Assembly: GCA_039034015.1 (NCBI GenBank)
Contig: JBCCBM010000002.1
Coordinates: 394,273 to 458,272, forward strand
Length of the DNA: 64,000 bases
Direction: 5' to 3'
Source: Acuticoccus sp039034015
Lineage (GTDB): Bacteria > Pseudomonadota > Alphaproteobacteria > Rhizobiales > Amorphaceae
Below, in pieces: positions 17,151 to 26,377 of this stretch; position 1 is the stretch's first letter; each line of letters begins with the position of its first letter. The notes under the pieces are model-generated. The model made no database searches. It was not told the origin of the DNA and saw only the letters and a program-made list of their open reading frames with translations. A program made the position numbers and the translations under genes.

Positions 17151-18679
17151 AGCGGGATGTTGTCGTGCTTCTTCCACGGGTTTTCGAGCGCTTTGTCCCG
17201 CAAGAGGCGCAGCGCCCGGGACACGCGCCGCCTTGTGGAGCGCGGCGTGATCACCTCGTCGATGTAGCCCCGCTCGGCCGCCACAAAGGGGTTGGCAAAC
17301 CGCGCTTCATATTCTGACACGCGGGCCGCAATCGCCTCGGGGTCGCCAAGGTCGGACCGATAGAGGATTTCCGCGGCGCCCTTGGGCCCCATCACCGCAA
17401 TCTCGGCGGTGGGCCACGCATAGTTGAGATCGCCGCGAAGGTGTTTTGACGCCATCACATCATAGGCGCCGCCATAGGCCTTTCGGGTGATGACGGTGAC
17501 CTTGGGCACCGTCGCCTCCGCATAGGCAAAGAGCAGCTTTGCCCCGTGCTTGATGAGACCGCCATACTCCTGCGCGGTGCCCGGCAAAAAGCCCGGCACA
17601 TCCACAAACGTCACGAGGGGGATCGAGAACGCGTCGCAAAAGCGCACGAAACGGGCCGCTTTCCGCGAGGCCGCCGCGTCAAGCACACCGGCAAGCACCA
17701 TCGGCTGGTTGGCGACAAAGCCCACCGTTTCGCCCTCAATGCGGCCGAACGCGGTGAGGATGTTTTTGGCAAACGCCTCTTGGATCTCAAAAAGGTCGCC
17801 ATCGTCGGCAACGCGCTCCAAAAGTTCGCGCATGTCGTAAGGGGCGGTGGCGCTCTCGGGGACGAGGCTGTCGAGCGCATTGTCCACCCGGTCGGACGGG
17901 TCGAGGGTTGCAAGGGCAGGGGCCGCGTCAACGTTGGACGCTGGCAGATAGTCCACCAGGCGCCGCACCTCCATGAGGGCGATGATGTCATTGTCATAGG
18001 CGCCGTCTGCCACGGAGGAGCGCGTGGTGTGCACCTCCGCGCCACCAAGCTCTTCGGCGGTCACCGTCTCATTGGTGACGGTTTTGACCACTTCCGGCCC
18101 GGTGACGAACATGTAGCTCGACCCCTTCACCATGAAGATGAAGTCGGTCATCGCGGGGGAATAAACATCGCCCCCCGCGCAGGGGCCCATGATGACCGAA
18201 ATCTGCGGGATCACGCCGGACGCCAAGACGTTGCGCTGGAACACTTCGCCATAGCCGCCGAGGGCCGCCACACCCTCCTGAATGCGCGCGCCGCCGGCAT
18301 CAAAGAGGCCGATGATCGGCACCCGGTTTTTGAGCGCCATGTCCTGGACCTTCATGATCTTTTCCGCATGGGTCCAGGAGAGGGAGCCGCCAAAGACGGT
18401 AAAATCCTTGGCAAACACGAAGACGGCGCGGCCGTTGATGGTGCCCCAGCCGGTCACCACCCCGTCGCCGGGGATCTTTGTGCCGTCCATGCCAAAATCG
18501 GTGCAGCGGTGCTCGACGAAGGTGTCGAACTCTTCAAACGAGCCTTCGTCGAGGAGAACGGCAAGTCGCTCCCGCGCGGTGAGCTTGCCGCGGCTGTGCT
18601 GGGCGTCGATGCGCGCTTGCCCACCGCCGAGCTGCGCCTTGGCGCGCTTGTGGGTGAGTTCCAAAAGTGTGTCGCGCAT
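17147..18679 (-). CDS. pccB: Propionyl-CoA carboxylase beta subunit
   Basis: Biotin-dependent carboxyltransferase subunit of 510 residues, the normal PccB length when started at ATG 18679 (MRDTLLELTHKRAKAQLGGG). The two crotonase-like halves contain GGARIQEGVAALGGYGEVF and the acyl-CoA-binding region, and the C-terminus has the typical KHDNIPL ending. It carboxylates propionyl-CoA to methylmalonyl-CoA with a PccA partner that is not in this window. It overlaps the GpsA-like gene tail to tail by four bases and ends the minus-strand run. Confidence 0.93.
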   Translation of the reverse strand: MRDTLLELTHKRAKAQLGGGQARIDAQHSRGKLTARERLAVLLDEGSFEEFDTFVEHRCTDFGMDGTKIPGDGVVTGWGTINGRAVFVFAKDFTVFGGSLSWTHAEKIMKVQDMALKNRVPIIGLFDAGGARIQEGVAALGGYGEVFQRNVLASGVIPQISVIMGPCAGGDVYSPAMTDFIFMVKGSSYMFVTGPEVVKTVTNETVTAEELGGAEVHTTRSSVADGAYDNDIIALMEVRRLVDYLPASNVDAAPALATLDPSDRVDNALDSLVPESATAPYDMRELLERVADDGDLFEIQEAFAKNILTAFGRIEGETVGFVANQPMVLAGVLDAAASRKAARFVRFCDAFSIPLVTFVDVPGFLPGTAQEYGGLIKHGAKLLFAYAEATVPKVTVITRKAYGGAYDVMASKHLRGDLNYAWPTAEIAVMGPKGAAEILYRSDLGDPEAIAARVSEYEARFANPFVAAERGYIDEVITPRSTRRRVSRALRLLRDKALENPWKKHDNIPL

Positions 18680-18718
18680 CAAAGCCTCCGCGTCGCGCCG
18701 TGGCGAAGGCGCCATTCA

Positions 18719-19342
18719 TCACGCGCTGCGGGCGAACCGCAAGCGCCACGTGGCGGGCTTTTGCTGGGGCGCCGGTTGCCGCTCCTGCTGGAGGGCGCGC
18801 AGCCAGTCGTCGATCTCGGTTTGGGGGAGCGCGCCAAGGCTTGCTGCGGCAATGGCGGCCCGCAGCGCGTGGGGGTTGCGGCTTTTGAGCGTTGCAAACT
18901 GCTGCGCCCCGTCAAGCTCGGGCACCACCACATGGGTGACGCTGGCCGCGGTGGAGCCGACCGCATAGGTCTTTTCGTGGATGTGCAGCGTCACCGTCGG
19001 CACGCTGGGCGCTGCGAGCGAGGCCATCAAGCGCTCCGGATCGTTGCCATCAAGGTCGCTGAGGCGGTGCTTTTTGGGCAGCGCATTTTCAATGACGCAG
19101 CGGGCCATCCAGTCGAGGGGGAAAATTGTCGACAAGAGGACATCCGCGGTGCGCAGCCCGTCCACCTCGCCCTGGTGGACGAGGAGGACCTCGCCGTCCT
19201 CCGTCAGCCGCAGCGCGTGGTGGGGGCCCACAAGGATGCGGCGCTCGTCAAAGGTGCGCTCGCGCATGAAACGCCAGCGGCTGAACACAGGCGGCGGCGC
19301 GGTGACGGCGGCGCTGAAGGCAAAGGTGCGATCGGTGCGCAA
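18719..19342 (-). CDS. Hypothetical protein upstream of pccB
   Basis: Unrecognised protein of 207 residues. Support for it being real: a TTG start with GGAG six bases upstream, full-length open frame on the same strand as its neighbours, and a tight fit between sseA (51 bases) and pccB (39 bases). The sequence is mixed alpha/beta in appearance with a Gln/Pro-rich C-terminus and no signal peptide or membrane helix. I cannot assign a family or function. Confidence 0.55.
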   Translation of the reverse strand: MRTDRTFAFSAAVTAPPPVFSRWRFMRERTFDERRILVGPHHALRLTEDGEVLLVHQGEVDGLRTADVLLSTIFPLDWMARCVIENALPKKHRLSDLDGNDPERLMASLAAPSVPTVTLHIHEKTYAVGSTAASVTHVVVPELDGAQQFATLKSRNPHALRAAIAAASLGALPQTEIDDWLRALQQERQPAPQQKPATWRLRFARSA

Positions 19343-19393
19343 GGCTTACTCCAACGGTCGGGACCAACGTTGGAAGAACCTGGCTGAACATGG

Positions 19394-20215
19394 TTAAGGT
19401 TCGTTTGACGCGATGACCGCCCGTGCCGCATCCGCGCCCCATTCCGTCCACGATCCATCATAAACCGCACTCTCCCGCCCAATTTCGTGGAGCGCGAGCG
19501 ACAGGATCGCCGCCGTCACCCCCGATCCGCACGAGGTGATGACCGGCCCATCAGGCAGGTGGCCCAAGCGCGCCTGGAGCGTGTCGCGGGGCAAAAGGCG
19601 CCCGTCGTCGCCAATCAGCGTTGCGTAATGAAGGTTGAGGGCGCCGGGCATGTGGCCAGCGCGCACGCCCGGCCGCGGCTCGTCTTCCTCGCCCGCGTAC
19701 CGGCCGGGGGAGCGCACGTCGACAACGGTTGTGCCCGCGGAAAGCGCGGCCTCCACAGCGTCGGCATCGGCGAGAAGTGCGGGGTTGAACGATGGCAAAA
19801 AGGCTTTTGCGGGCGGGGGCGGTGCGGGGCCGGTTTCGGTGGCAAAGCCCTCCGCCGTCCAGCGGGCAAGGCCACCGTCGAGGATGGTGACATCAAGGCC
19901 CATCACGCGAAACATCCACCACACGCGGGGCGCGGAGAAAGGCGGGCCCGCCTCGTAGACGGTGACGGTTGCGGCGTTGTCGACCCCCATGGCGCCGACG
20001 GTGGCGGCAAACGCGTCCGGCGCGGGCAGGGTGTGGGGGAGGCCGCTCTCTTGGTCGGCCACGCGGTCAATGTCGAACCGCTGGGCGCCGGGGATGTGCG
20101 CGGTCAAAAACTCGGCCGCCGCATCGCGCCCGGTGGCGGGCATATGCCACGAGGCGTCAAGCACCACCGTTTCGGAAAGGCGCGCGTGGAGTGTGGCGGG
20201 GTCGATGAGCGTCAT
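19394..20215 (-). CDS. sseA: 3-Mercaptopyruvate/thiosulfate sulfurtransferase
   Basis: Two-domain rhodanese of 273 residues. The catalytic Cys 229 lies in the loop CGSGVT, the form typical of 3-mercaptopyruvate sulfurtransferases (CG[S/T]GVT); thiosulfate enzymes more often have CRxGx[R/T]. The N-terminal inactive rhodanese domain spans about residues 1-130. It passes sulfane sulfur from mercaptopyruvate to thiols or cyanide in the cytoplasm. The ATG overlaps the alaX stop by four bases. Confidence 0.9.
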   Translation of the reverse strand: MTLIDPATLHARLSETVVLDASWHMPATGRDAAAEFLTAHIPGAQRFDIDRVADQESGLPHTLPAPDAFAATVGAMGVDNAATVTVYEAGPPFSAPRVWWMFRVMGLDVTILDGGLARWTAEGFATETGPAPPPPAKAFLPSFNPALLADADAVEAALSAGTTVVDVRSPGRYAGEEDEPRPGVRAGHMPGALNLHYATLIGDDGRLLPRDTLQARLGHLPDGPVITSCGSGVTAAILSLALHEIGRESAVYDGSWTEWGADAARAVIASNEP

Positions 20216-20907
20216 GAAAGGGCAATCCGCACGCGGCGGTTTTGGCGCCCCTTTTTCTCGACTTTTGTGACGGTGAGGGCGCCAATCTCGGCGGTGGAGG
20301 CCACATGGGTCCCGCCGCAGGGCTGAAGGTCAACCTCGCCGATCTTCACCAGCCGCACCCGGCCCGACCCGCGCGGCGGCTTCACGGTCATGGTCTTCAC
20401 AAGGTCGGGGTTGGCGTCGAGCTCTTCATCGGTGATCCACTCGGTGGTGACGTTGTGGTCGGCCGCCACGAGGTCGGCAAGGGCCGCGGCGACGGCCTCC
20501 TTGTCGGGGCTTTCGGGCATGTCGAAGTCGAGCCGGCTGTCGGAAACGCCGATCTGACCGCCCGTCACCGGGAAGGCGAGCACCACCGACAACAGATGCA
20601 GCGCGGTGTGCATCTTCATGATCGAATAGCGCCGCGCCCAATCAAGATGCTGGGTGACCGCCGCGCCCTCGCTCACCAAACCATCGACCGAAAGCGCGAT
20701 GGCGGCGCGGTCGGCGGTGTAGCGCGTGTCGGTCACCGGCAAGACTGTGCCATCGGCAAGCTCGAGCGTGCCGGTGTCGCCCGGCTGTCCGCCGCCCGCG
20801 GGGTAAAAGAGGCTCCGGTCGAGGATGACGGTGCCCTCGCCAAGGCCAACCACGGTCGCGGCCGCCGTCGTGAGGTACGCGTCGTCGCGGAAGAGTGGCT
20901 CGGTCAT
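20212..20907 (-). CDS. alaX: Alanyl-tRNA editing protein AlaX
   Basis: Free-standing editing domain of 231 residues related to the C-terminal part of AlaRS. Zinc/catalytic motifs are HTALHLLS (HxxxH) and CGGTHV; the N-terminal AlaX beta-barrel has LFYPAGGGQPGDTG. It hydrolyses mischarged Ser-tRNA(Ala) or Gly-tRNA(Ala). I take ATG 20907 (MTEPLFRDDAYL), which overlaps the pgi stop; the longer frame adds a non-family Arg-rich leader lying wholly inside pgi. Confidence 0.9.
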   Translation of the reverse strand: MTEPLFRDDAYLTTAAATVVGLGEGTVILDRSLFYPAGGGQPGDTGTLELADGTVLPVTDTRYTADRAAIALSVDGLVSEGAAVTQHLDWARRYSIMKMHTALHLLSVVLAFPVTGGQIGVSDSRLDFDMPESPDKEAVAAALADLVAADHNVTTEWITDEELDANPDLVKTMTVKPPRGSGRVRLVKIGEVDLQPCGGTHVASTAEIGALTVTKVEKKGRQNRRVRIALS

Positions 20908-22505
20908 CGCAGGTGACCCAGGAGCGCGGCGGTGGAGGCGTCCACCTCGGCGTGCGCCTCGCCCTTCACGGCGGGCAGAAGGTTGCCGGCAAGCTCTTTG
21001 CCGAGTTCCACGCCCCATTGGTCAAACGAGTTGATCGACCAGATCACGCCCTGGACGAACACTTTAAGCTCGTAAAACGCCAAAAGCTTGCCGAGGGTGA
21101 ACGGGTCGAGCGCACCATAGGCCAACGTGGTGGACGGGCGGTTCCCTGAAAAGACGCGGTGGGGCGCCAGGCGGTCGGCCTCGGCAGCGTCAACGCCCTT
21201 GTCGATCAGCTGGGCGCGCGCCTCTTCCAGCGTGCGCCCGCGCATCAGGGCTTGGGATTGGGCGAGGCAGTTGGCCACAAGCTTGGCGTGATGGTCCGAC
21301 AAGGTCTCTTGCGGCGTCTTCGCGATCAAGAAGTCGCACGGGATCACCGTCGTCCCCTGGTGGAGCAATTGGTAAAACGCGTGCTGCCCGTTGGTGCCCG
21401 GCTCGCCGAACACGATGGGGCCCGTTTGCCCGGTCACCGGTGCGCCCGCCTCGGTGACGCCCTTGCCGTTGGATTCCATGTCCACCTGTTGGAGGTGGGC
21501 GGCAAACTCCACCAGCCGCTGATCGTAGGGGAGGATCGCAAGGGCGGGGAGGCCGTGGAAGGTGCGGTACCAATCGCCAAGGACGCCCATGACGACGGGG
21601 ATGTTCTCAGCAAGCGGCTGGGTGCGAAAGTGATCGTCCGCCGCAGCGCCGCCGGCGAGGAAGGCGCGGAAGTTGTCGGCCCCAATGGCGATTGCGAGGG
21701 AGAGGCCGATGGCCGACCACACCGAGTAGCGCCCGCCCACCCAATCCCAGAAGCCGAACGCGCGGTCTCGCGGGATGCCGAACGCTGCAATCTTATCGAC
21801 CGCCGTGGAGATCGCGGCGAAGTGGTGGGGGACGGCGGCTTCGCCCAGCGCGTCGGCGATGAAGGCGCGGGCGGAGGCCGCGTTCGTCATCGTCTCCTGG
21901 GTGGTGAAGGTTTTGGACGCAATCAGGAAGAGCGTGCGCGCTGGGTCCAGCGTTGCGGTGACATCGGCAAAATCCGCCCCGTCCACATTGGCGACGAAGT
22001 GGACGTTGGGCCCTCCGCCGCGGAAGGGCGAGAGAGCGCGAACGGCCATGCGCGGCCCAAGGTCGGACCCGCCAATCCCAATGTTGACGACATCGGTAAA
22101 CCGCCCGCCATCCGCGGCGGCCACCGACCCATCGCGCACCCCATCGGCATAGGAAAGAAACCGATCGAGCACGGCTTTGACATCGCCCGACACATCCGCG
22201 CCATCGATGATGAACGGGCCCGCGCCGCGCAGCGCTGCATGGAGCACCGCGCGCCCCTCGGTGACGTTGATGGCGCTGCCCGCGTACATCGCGTCACGTT
22301 TTTGCGAAAGGCCGGCGGCCTCAGCGCGCTCCAGCAAAAGCGCCATGGTCTCATCGGTGATGAGGTGTTTTGAATAGTCGAACAGAAGGTCGCCGTCGGT
22401 GATGGAAAACCGGATGGCGCGGCCGGGATCGTCGGCAAACGCTTGGCGCAGGTGAAAGCCGTTGAGCGTCGCCTTGTGGGCGGTCAGGCGATCGGTGGGG
22501 GACAT
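20904..22505 (-). CDS. pgi: Glucose-6-phosphate isomerase
   Basis: Cytoplasmic isomerase of 533 residues interconverting glucose-6-phosphate and fructose-6-phosphate. Signature regions are IGIGGSDLGPRM, SKTFTTQETMTNA, GGRYSVWSAIGL and the C-terminal SFDQWGVELGK. I take ATG 22505 (MSPTDRLTAHKATL); an upstream in-frame start would overlap the glycosyltransferase. It sits seven bases after the glycosyltransferase stop and overlaps alaX. Confidence 0.95.
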   Translation of the reverse strand: MSPTDRLTAHKATLNGFHLRQAFADDPGRAIRFSITDGDLLFDYSKHLITDETMALLLERAEAAGLSQKRDAMYAGSAINVTEGRAVLHAALRGAGPFIIDGADVSGDVKAVLDRFLSYADGVRDGSVAAADGGRFTDVVNIGIGGSDLGPRMAVRALSPFRGGGPNVHFVANVDGADFADVTATLDPARTLFLIASKTFTTQETMTNAASARAFIADALGEAAVPHHFAAISTAVDKIAAFGIPRDRAFGFWDWVGGRYSVWSAIGLSLAIAIGADNFRAFLAGGAAADDHFRTQPLAENIPVVMGVLGDWYRTFHGLPALAILPYDQRLVEFAAHLQQVDMESNGKGVTEAGAPVTGQTGPIVFGEPGTNGQHAFYQLLHQGTTVIPCDFLIAKTPQETLSDHHAKLVANCLAQSQALMRGRTLEEARAQLIDKGVDAAEADRLAPHRVFSGNRPSTTLAYGALDPFTLGKLLAFYELKVFVQGVIWSINSFDQWGVELGKELAGNLLPAVKGEAHAEVDASTAALLGHLR

Positions 22506-22512
22506 CAACACC

Positions 22513-23541
22513 TCACGTGGCGGGCTGGAGAGCAAAGCGGTTGGCCCGCTCCACATTGTGCCAAAATTCTTTCACGCTCTCCTCCCACGAGAATTTGAGC
22601 GCGTGCGCGCGGCACGCCTCCCGCGGAATGTCGAGCGCCTTGAGGGCGGCCTGCCGCAAATCGTCCGAAAGGACGCCCGGCCCATCATGCCCAATGACGT
22701 CGAGTGGGCCCATAATCGGGAAGGCCGCCACAGGCACCCCGCAGGCGAGCGCCTCCATTTGCACAAGGCCCCATGTGTCGGTGAGGCTGGGGAAGACGAA
22801 CACGTCGGCGGCGGTGTAGTGCGCCGTCAATTCCCGGCCGGACTTTGCGCCGGTGAACACCACATCGGGGAACCGGGCGCTAAGGGATTTTAGCGCCGGC
22901 CCATCGCCCACCACAACCTTGGTGCCCGGCAAATCGAGCGCGAGGAAGGCTTCAATATTCTTCTCCACCGACACGCGGCCGACATTGAGGAAGATTGGCC
23001 GCGGCAGGTCGGTGAGCGCGGGCGGCTCGTCGGGGTTGAACGCCTCGGTGTCCACCCCGCGCATCCAGCGCACAAGGTTGCGAAAGCCGCGGCCGCGCAG
23101 CTCCGTCTCCAGCGTCTCGTTGGAGACCATGCAGGCCGCGCCGGAGTTGTGAAAACTGCGGATCGCCGCATAACTCCACGAGAGCGGCACAGGAAGTCGT
23201 GCGCGCAAATATTCGGGGAAGCGGGTGTGATAGCTCGTCGTGAAATTGCGTCTGTGGTGGGCGCACCAGCCCCGCGCCATCAAGCCGAGGGGCCCTTCGG
23301 TCGCAATGTGCACATAGGTCGGGGCGGCCGCTTCCAGCGCGGCGTGCACCTTTGAGGGGCGCGTTATGGCAAGGCGGATCTCATTGTAGGTGGGCATAGC
23401 GATGGTGCGATACCGCTCCGGCGAGATCATCACGACCTCAACGCCAATGCGTTCCAGCTCTTTGCGGGTGGTGTCGAGGGTGCGCACGACCCCGTTCACC
23501 TGCGGGTGCCAGGCATCGGTCACAAGGGCAAGTTTCGACAT
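22513..23541 (-). CDS. Family 4 glycosyltransferase, probable membrane glycolipid synthase
   Basis: Retaining GT-B glycosyltransferase of 342 residues. The N-terminal acceptor domain starts with LALVTDAWHPQVNGVVRTL; the donor domain has FLNVGRVSVEKNIEAFL and the E-x7-E region in QMEALACGVPVAAF. It lies three bases after a PlcP-type phosphoesterase. In several alphaproteobacteria that pair (plcP-agt) replaces phospholipids with glycolipids during phosphate shortage: PlcP yields diacylglycerol and the transferase adds sugar. The role is assigned by family and context; the donor sugar is not known. Confidence 0.82.
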   Translation of the reverse strand: MSKLALVTDAWHPQVNGVVRTLDTTRKELERIGVEVVMISPERYRTIAMPTYNEIRLAITRPSKVHAALEAAAPTYVHIATEGPLGLMARGWCAHHRRNFTTSYHTRFPEYLRARLPVPLSWSYAAIRSFHNSGAACMVSNETLETELRGRGFRNLVRWMRGVDTEAFNPDEPPALTDLPRPIFLNVGRVSVEKNIEAFLALDLPGTKVVVGDGPALKSLSARFPDVVFTGAKSGRELTAHYTAADVFVFPSLTDTWGLVQMEALACGVPVAAFPIMGPLDVIGHDGPGVLSDDLRQAALKALDIPREACRAHALKFSWEESVKEFWHNVERANRFALQPAT

Positions 23542-23544
23542 CGG

Positions 23545-24360
23545 TTAAGCGGCGCGCGCCGTGCTGGGGGAAAGGTCGGTCACGGACGCTTCGTCCCGCA
23601 CCTTGGTCCACTTGATGAGCACGAATTCGCCCGCCTCGGTCTCCGCGACGGCCGAGCAGCTTTCCACCCAATCCCCGGTGTTCACATAAAGTGTGCCATG
23701 CTCATCATGGATGATGGGGTGGTGGATGTGCCCGCAAACGACACCGTCCGCGCCCCGGCGCTTGGCCTCCAGGGCGAGCGCCTGCTCAAACTGGCCGATG
23801 AAGGAGACCGCGTTCTTCACCTTTGACTTCGCCCAGGCGGACAGCGACCAATATGTGTAGCCAAGTTTGCGGCGGAACAGGTTGATCCAGGTGTTGGCGG
23901 CAAGGGTGGTCACGTACGCCCAATCGCCCAAGAAGGCGAGCCATTTGGCGTGGCGCACCACAACGTCAAACTGGTCACCGTGGATGACGAGGAGGCGCTT
24001 GCCGTCCGCCGCCTCGTGGACAACACTGTCCACCACCTCAACCCCGCCAAAGTGTGTGCCGAGATATTCTCGCAAAAACTCGTCATGGTTGCCGGGGAGG
24101 TAGGTGATTTTGGCACCCTTGCGGCCTTTGCGGAGGATCTTTTGTACCACATCATTGTGGGACTGGGGCCAATACCACGTTTTCTTGAGGCGCCAGCCGT
24201 CGATAATGTCGCCGACCAAGTAGATCGTGTCGGCGTCGTGGTATCGCAGAAAGTCCAGCAACAGCTCGGCCTGGCATCCGCGGGTCCCGAGGTGAATGTC
24301 GGAGAGGAAGAGCGTGCGATACCGGCGCACGGCGGCTTCGTCCGTCACGGTCACAGACAT
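23545..24360 (-). CDS. plcP: Metallophosphoesterase, PlcP-type (LpxH-like)
   Basis: Calcineurin-like phosphoesterase of 271 residues. The binuclear metal motifs are all present: SDIHLG, GDIIDG, GNHDE and CGHIHHP. Proteins of this kind are often labelled UDP-2,3-diacylglucosamine diphosphatase, but the sequence and the partner glycosyltransferase match the PlcP group, which removes head groups from phosphatidylethanolamine or phosphatidylcholine. I see no convincing Pho box (CTGTCAT direct repeat) in the 97 bases upstream, so phosphate control is not shown. Confidence 0.75.
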   Translation of the reverse strand: MSVTVTDEAAVRRYRTLFLSDIHLGTRGCQAELLLDFLRYHDADTIYLVGDIIDGWRLKKTWYWPQSHNDVVQKILRKGRKGAKITYLPGNHDEFLREYLGTHFGGVEVVDSVVHEAADGKRLLVIHGDQFDVVVRHAKWLAFLGDWAYVTTLAANTWINLFRRKLGYTYWSLSAWAKSKVKNAVSFIGQFEQALALEAKRRGADGVVCGHIHHPIIHDEHGTLYVNTGDWVESCSAVAETEAGEFVLIKWTKVRDEASVTDLSPSTARAA

Positions 24361-24457
24361 CGGGGCCTGTCCTTCTGATCCACCACGTTCCCAAGGGCGC
24401 TAACATAGAGTATGGCCCGCTGCCAGAGTGGGAAGGGCTTTGCCCAAAGGGATCGTG

Positions 24458-26377
24458 ATGCTGACAAGCGTTTTGGTGGCCAACCGCGGGGAAATCGCGG
24501 TGCGCATCATGCGAACCGCCAAGCGCCTTGGCCTGCGCACCATCGCGGTCACCTCCGAGGCCGACCGCGGCGCCCTCCACACGCGCGTGGCCGACGAGGC
24601 GGTTTTGATCGGCCCCGCCGACGCGCGCCGCTCCTACCTCGACGCCGACCGGATCATCCACGCCGCGCGCGAGGCGGGCGCGGAGGCGATCCACCCCGGC
24701 TACGGCTTCCTCTCCGAAAACGCAGCCTTTGCGCAGGCGTGCGCGGACGCCGGCCTCATCTTCGTGGGCCCGCCGCCGGCCGCCATCCGCGCCATGGGGT
24801 CGAAGGCGGAGGCAAAGGCGATCATGCATCGCGCGGGCGTCCCCGTCGTCCCCGGCTACCATGGCGAGATGCAAGAGCCGGAGTTTTTAAAGCGCAAGGC
24901 CTACGAAATCGGCTACCCGGTGCTCGTCAAAGCCGTGTCAGGCGGTGGCGGCAAAGGCATGCGCCGGGTCGACAAAGCGCTCGACTTTGAAGACGCGCTC
25001 CAAAGCGCCCAGCGGGAGGCCAGCCGCGCCTTTGGCGACGCGCGGGTGCTGGTGGAAAAGTTCGTCCCAAAGCCGCGCCACATCGAAATCCAGGTGTTTG
25101 CCGATCAGCACGGGCGCACCGTCTCCCTCCACGAGCGGGACTGTTCGATCCAGCGCCGCCACCAAAAAATCCTTGAAGAGGCGCCGGCGCCCGGCCTCAC
25201 CGAGGATGTGCGCGCCGCGATGGGCAATGCCGCGGTGAAGGCGGCCGAGGCCGTCGGCTACACGGGCGCCGGCACCGTGGAGTTCATCGCCGAAGGGGGC
25301 GCGCTCCAAAATTTCTTCTTCATGGAGATGAACACGCGCCTTCAGGTGGAGCACCCCGTCACCGAGATGATCACTGGGTTCGACCTTGTGGAGTGGCAGC
25401 TGCGCGTTGCCTCAGGCGAGCCGCTGCCCGAAGGCGTCGTCCGCCCGCCCAAGGGCCACGCCGTCGAGGCGCGGCTTTACGCCGAAGACCCTGACAATGG
25501 CTTTTTGCCCAGCGCCGGCACCCTCGAGGCGCTGGAATTTCCGGACGGCGTGCGGGTCGACACTGGCGTTGAGGCAGGCGACGCGGTCTCCCCCAACTAT
25601 GACCCGATGGTGGCAAAGCTCATTGTCCACGCCGGCGATCGCACGGCGGCCTTTTCCGCCATGGCCCGCGCGCTGGAGGACACGGTCGCGATTGGCGTGC
25701 GCACCAACCTTGCGTTTTTGCGCGCTGTTGTCGGCCATGACGATGTGCTTGCCGGCCGTCACGACACAAGCTTTGTGGACGGCGCGCTGGAAACCCTGAC
25801 CGGCGGCGCGGTGAGCCCCCGCGCGGTGGCGGACGCTGCTGCAACGCTGGTCGCTGAGACCTTTGTGGCCGGCGCGCCATCCGCCGCCGATCCTTGGGCC
25901 GCCACCGATGGCTTTCGCCTCACCGGCAACGCAGATGTTCCTGTGACGCTCGGCGTGGATGGCGCGCCGCACACGGTGATGGTGCGGCCGGGCGCGGCGG
26001 GCTTTTCGGTCACCGTCGATGGTGAGGCGGGGGAGGCGGGGCGCAGCCGCGTCATCCGCGCGGGCGGGGATGCGTTTGCGCTGGAGGGCGGCCGTGCGGT
26101 GCGCGTTGCGCTGGTGGATCAGCTGTCCCGCCGGTTGGAGGAGGCGGGGGCAGGTTCGCTCGCCGCGCCCATGCACGGGCGGATTGTGTCGGTGTTGGTC
26201 GCCCCTGGTGACACGGTGGACGCCGGCGCACGGCTTTACACCATCGAGGCCATGAAGATGGAGCACACCGTGACGGCGCCGACCGAGGGCACCATTGCGG
26301 CCGTCCACGCCGCCCCCGGTGATCAGGTGGCGGAAGGGGCCGACGTTGTGACCCTTACCCCTTCCGATCAGGCGTGA
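24458..26377 (+). CDS. mccA: Acyl-CoA carboxylase alpha subunit, MCC type
   Basis: Biotin carboxylase plus biotin carrier, 639 residues. Domain order: biotin carboxylase (LVANRGEIAVRIMRTA at the start; ATP-grasp with SGGGGKGMRRV; EMNTRLQVEHPVTEM), linker, then a C-terminal biotinyl domain with EAMKMEH, whose Lys is biotinylated. Length and the VPGYHG segment resemble methylcrotonyl-CoA carboxylase alpha rather than PccA. ATG 24458 has AAAGG seven bases upstream. No matching MccB is encoded nearby; only a PccB-type beta subunit lies in the window. Confidence 0.85.
   Translation: MLTSVLVANRGEIAVRIMRTAKRLGLRTIAVTSEADRGALHTRVADEAVLIGPADARRSYLDADRIIHAAREAGAEAIHPGYGFLSENAAFAQACADAGLIFVGPPPAAIRAMGSKAEAKAIMHRAGVPVVPGYHGEMQEPEFLKRKAYEIGYPVLVKAVSGGGGKGMRRVDKALDFEDALQSAQREASRAFGDARVLVEKFVPKPRHIEIQVFADQHGRTVSLHERDCSIQRRHQKILEEAPAPGLTEDVRAAMGNAAVKAAEAVGYTGAGTVEFIAEGGALQNFFFMEMNTRLQVEHPVTEMITGFDLVEWQLRVASGEPLPEGVVRPPKGHAVEARLYAEDPDNGFLPSAGTLEALEFPDGVRVDTGVEAGDAVSPNYDPMVAKLIVHAGDRTAAFSAMARALEDTVAIGVRTNLAFLRAVVGHDDVLAGRHDTSFVDGALETLTGGAVSPRAVADAAATLVAETFVAGAPSAADPWAATDGFRLTGNADVPVTLGVDGAPHTVMVRPGAAGFSVTVDGEAGEAGRSRVIRAGGDAFALEGGRAVRVALVDQLSRRLEEAGAGSLAAPMHGRIVSVLVAPGDTVDAGARLYTIEAMKMEHTVTAPTEGTIAAVHAAPGDQVAEGADVVTLTPSDQA

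Noticed and set aside
17546..19387. Plus-strand frame of 613 codons opposite pccB
   Set aside because: Shadow of pccB and its neighbour; composition is non-protein-like and the minus-strand gene is unambiguous.
24361..24457. Possible Pho box upstream of plcP
   Set aside because: Looked for CTGTCAT direct repeats on both strands; none close enough to report.
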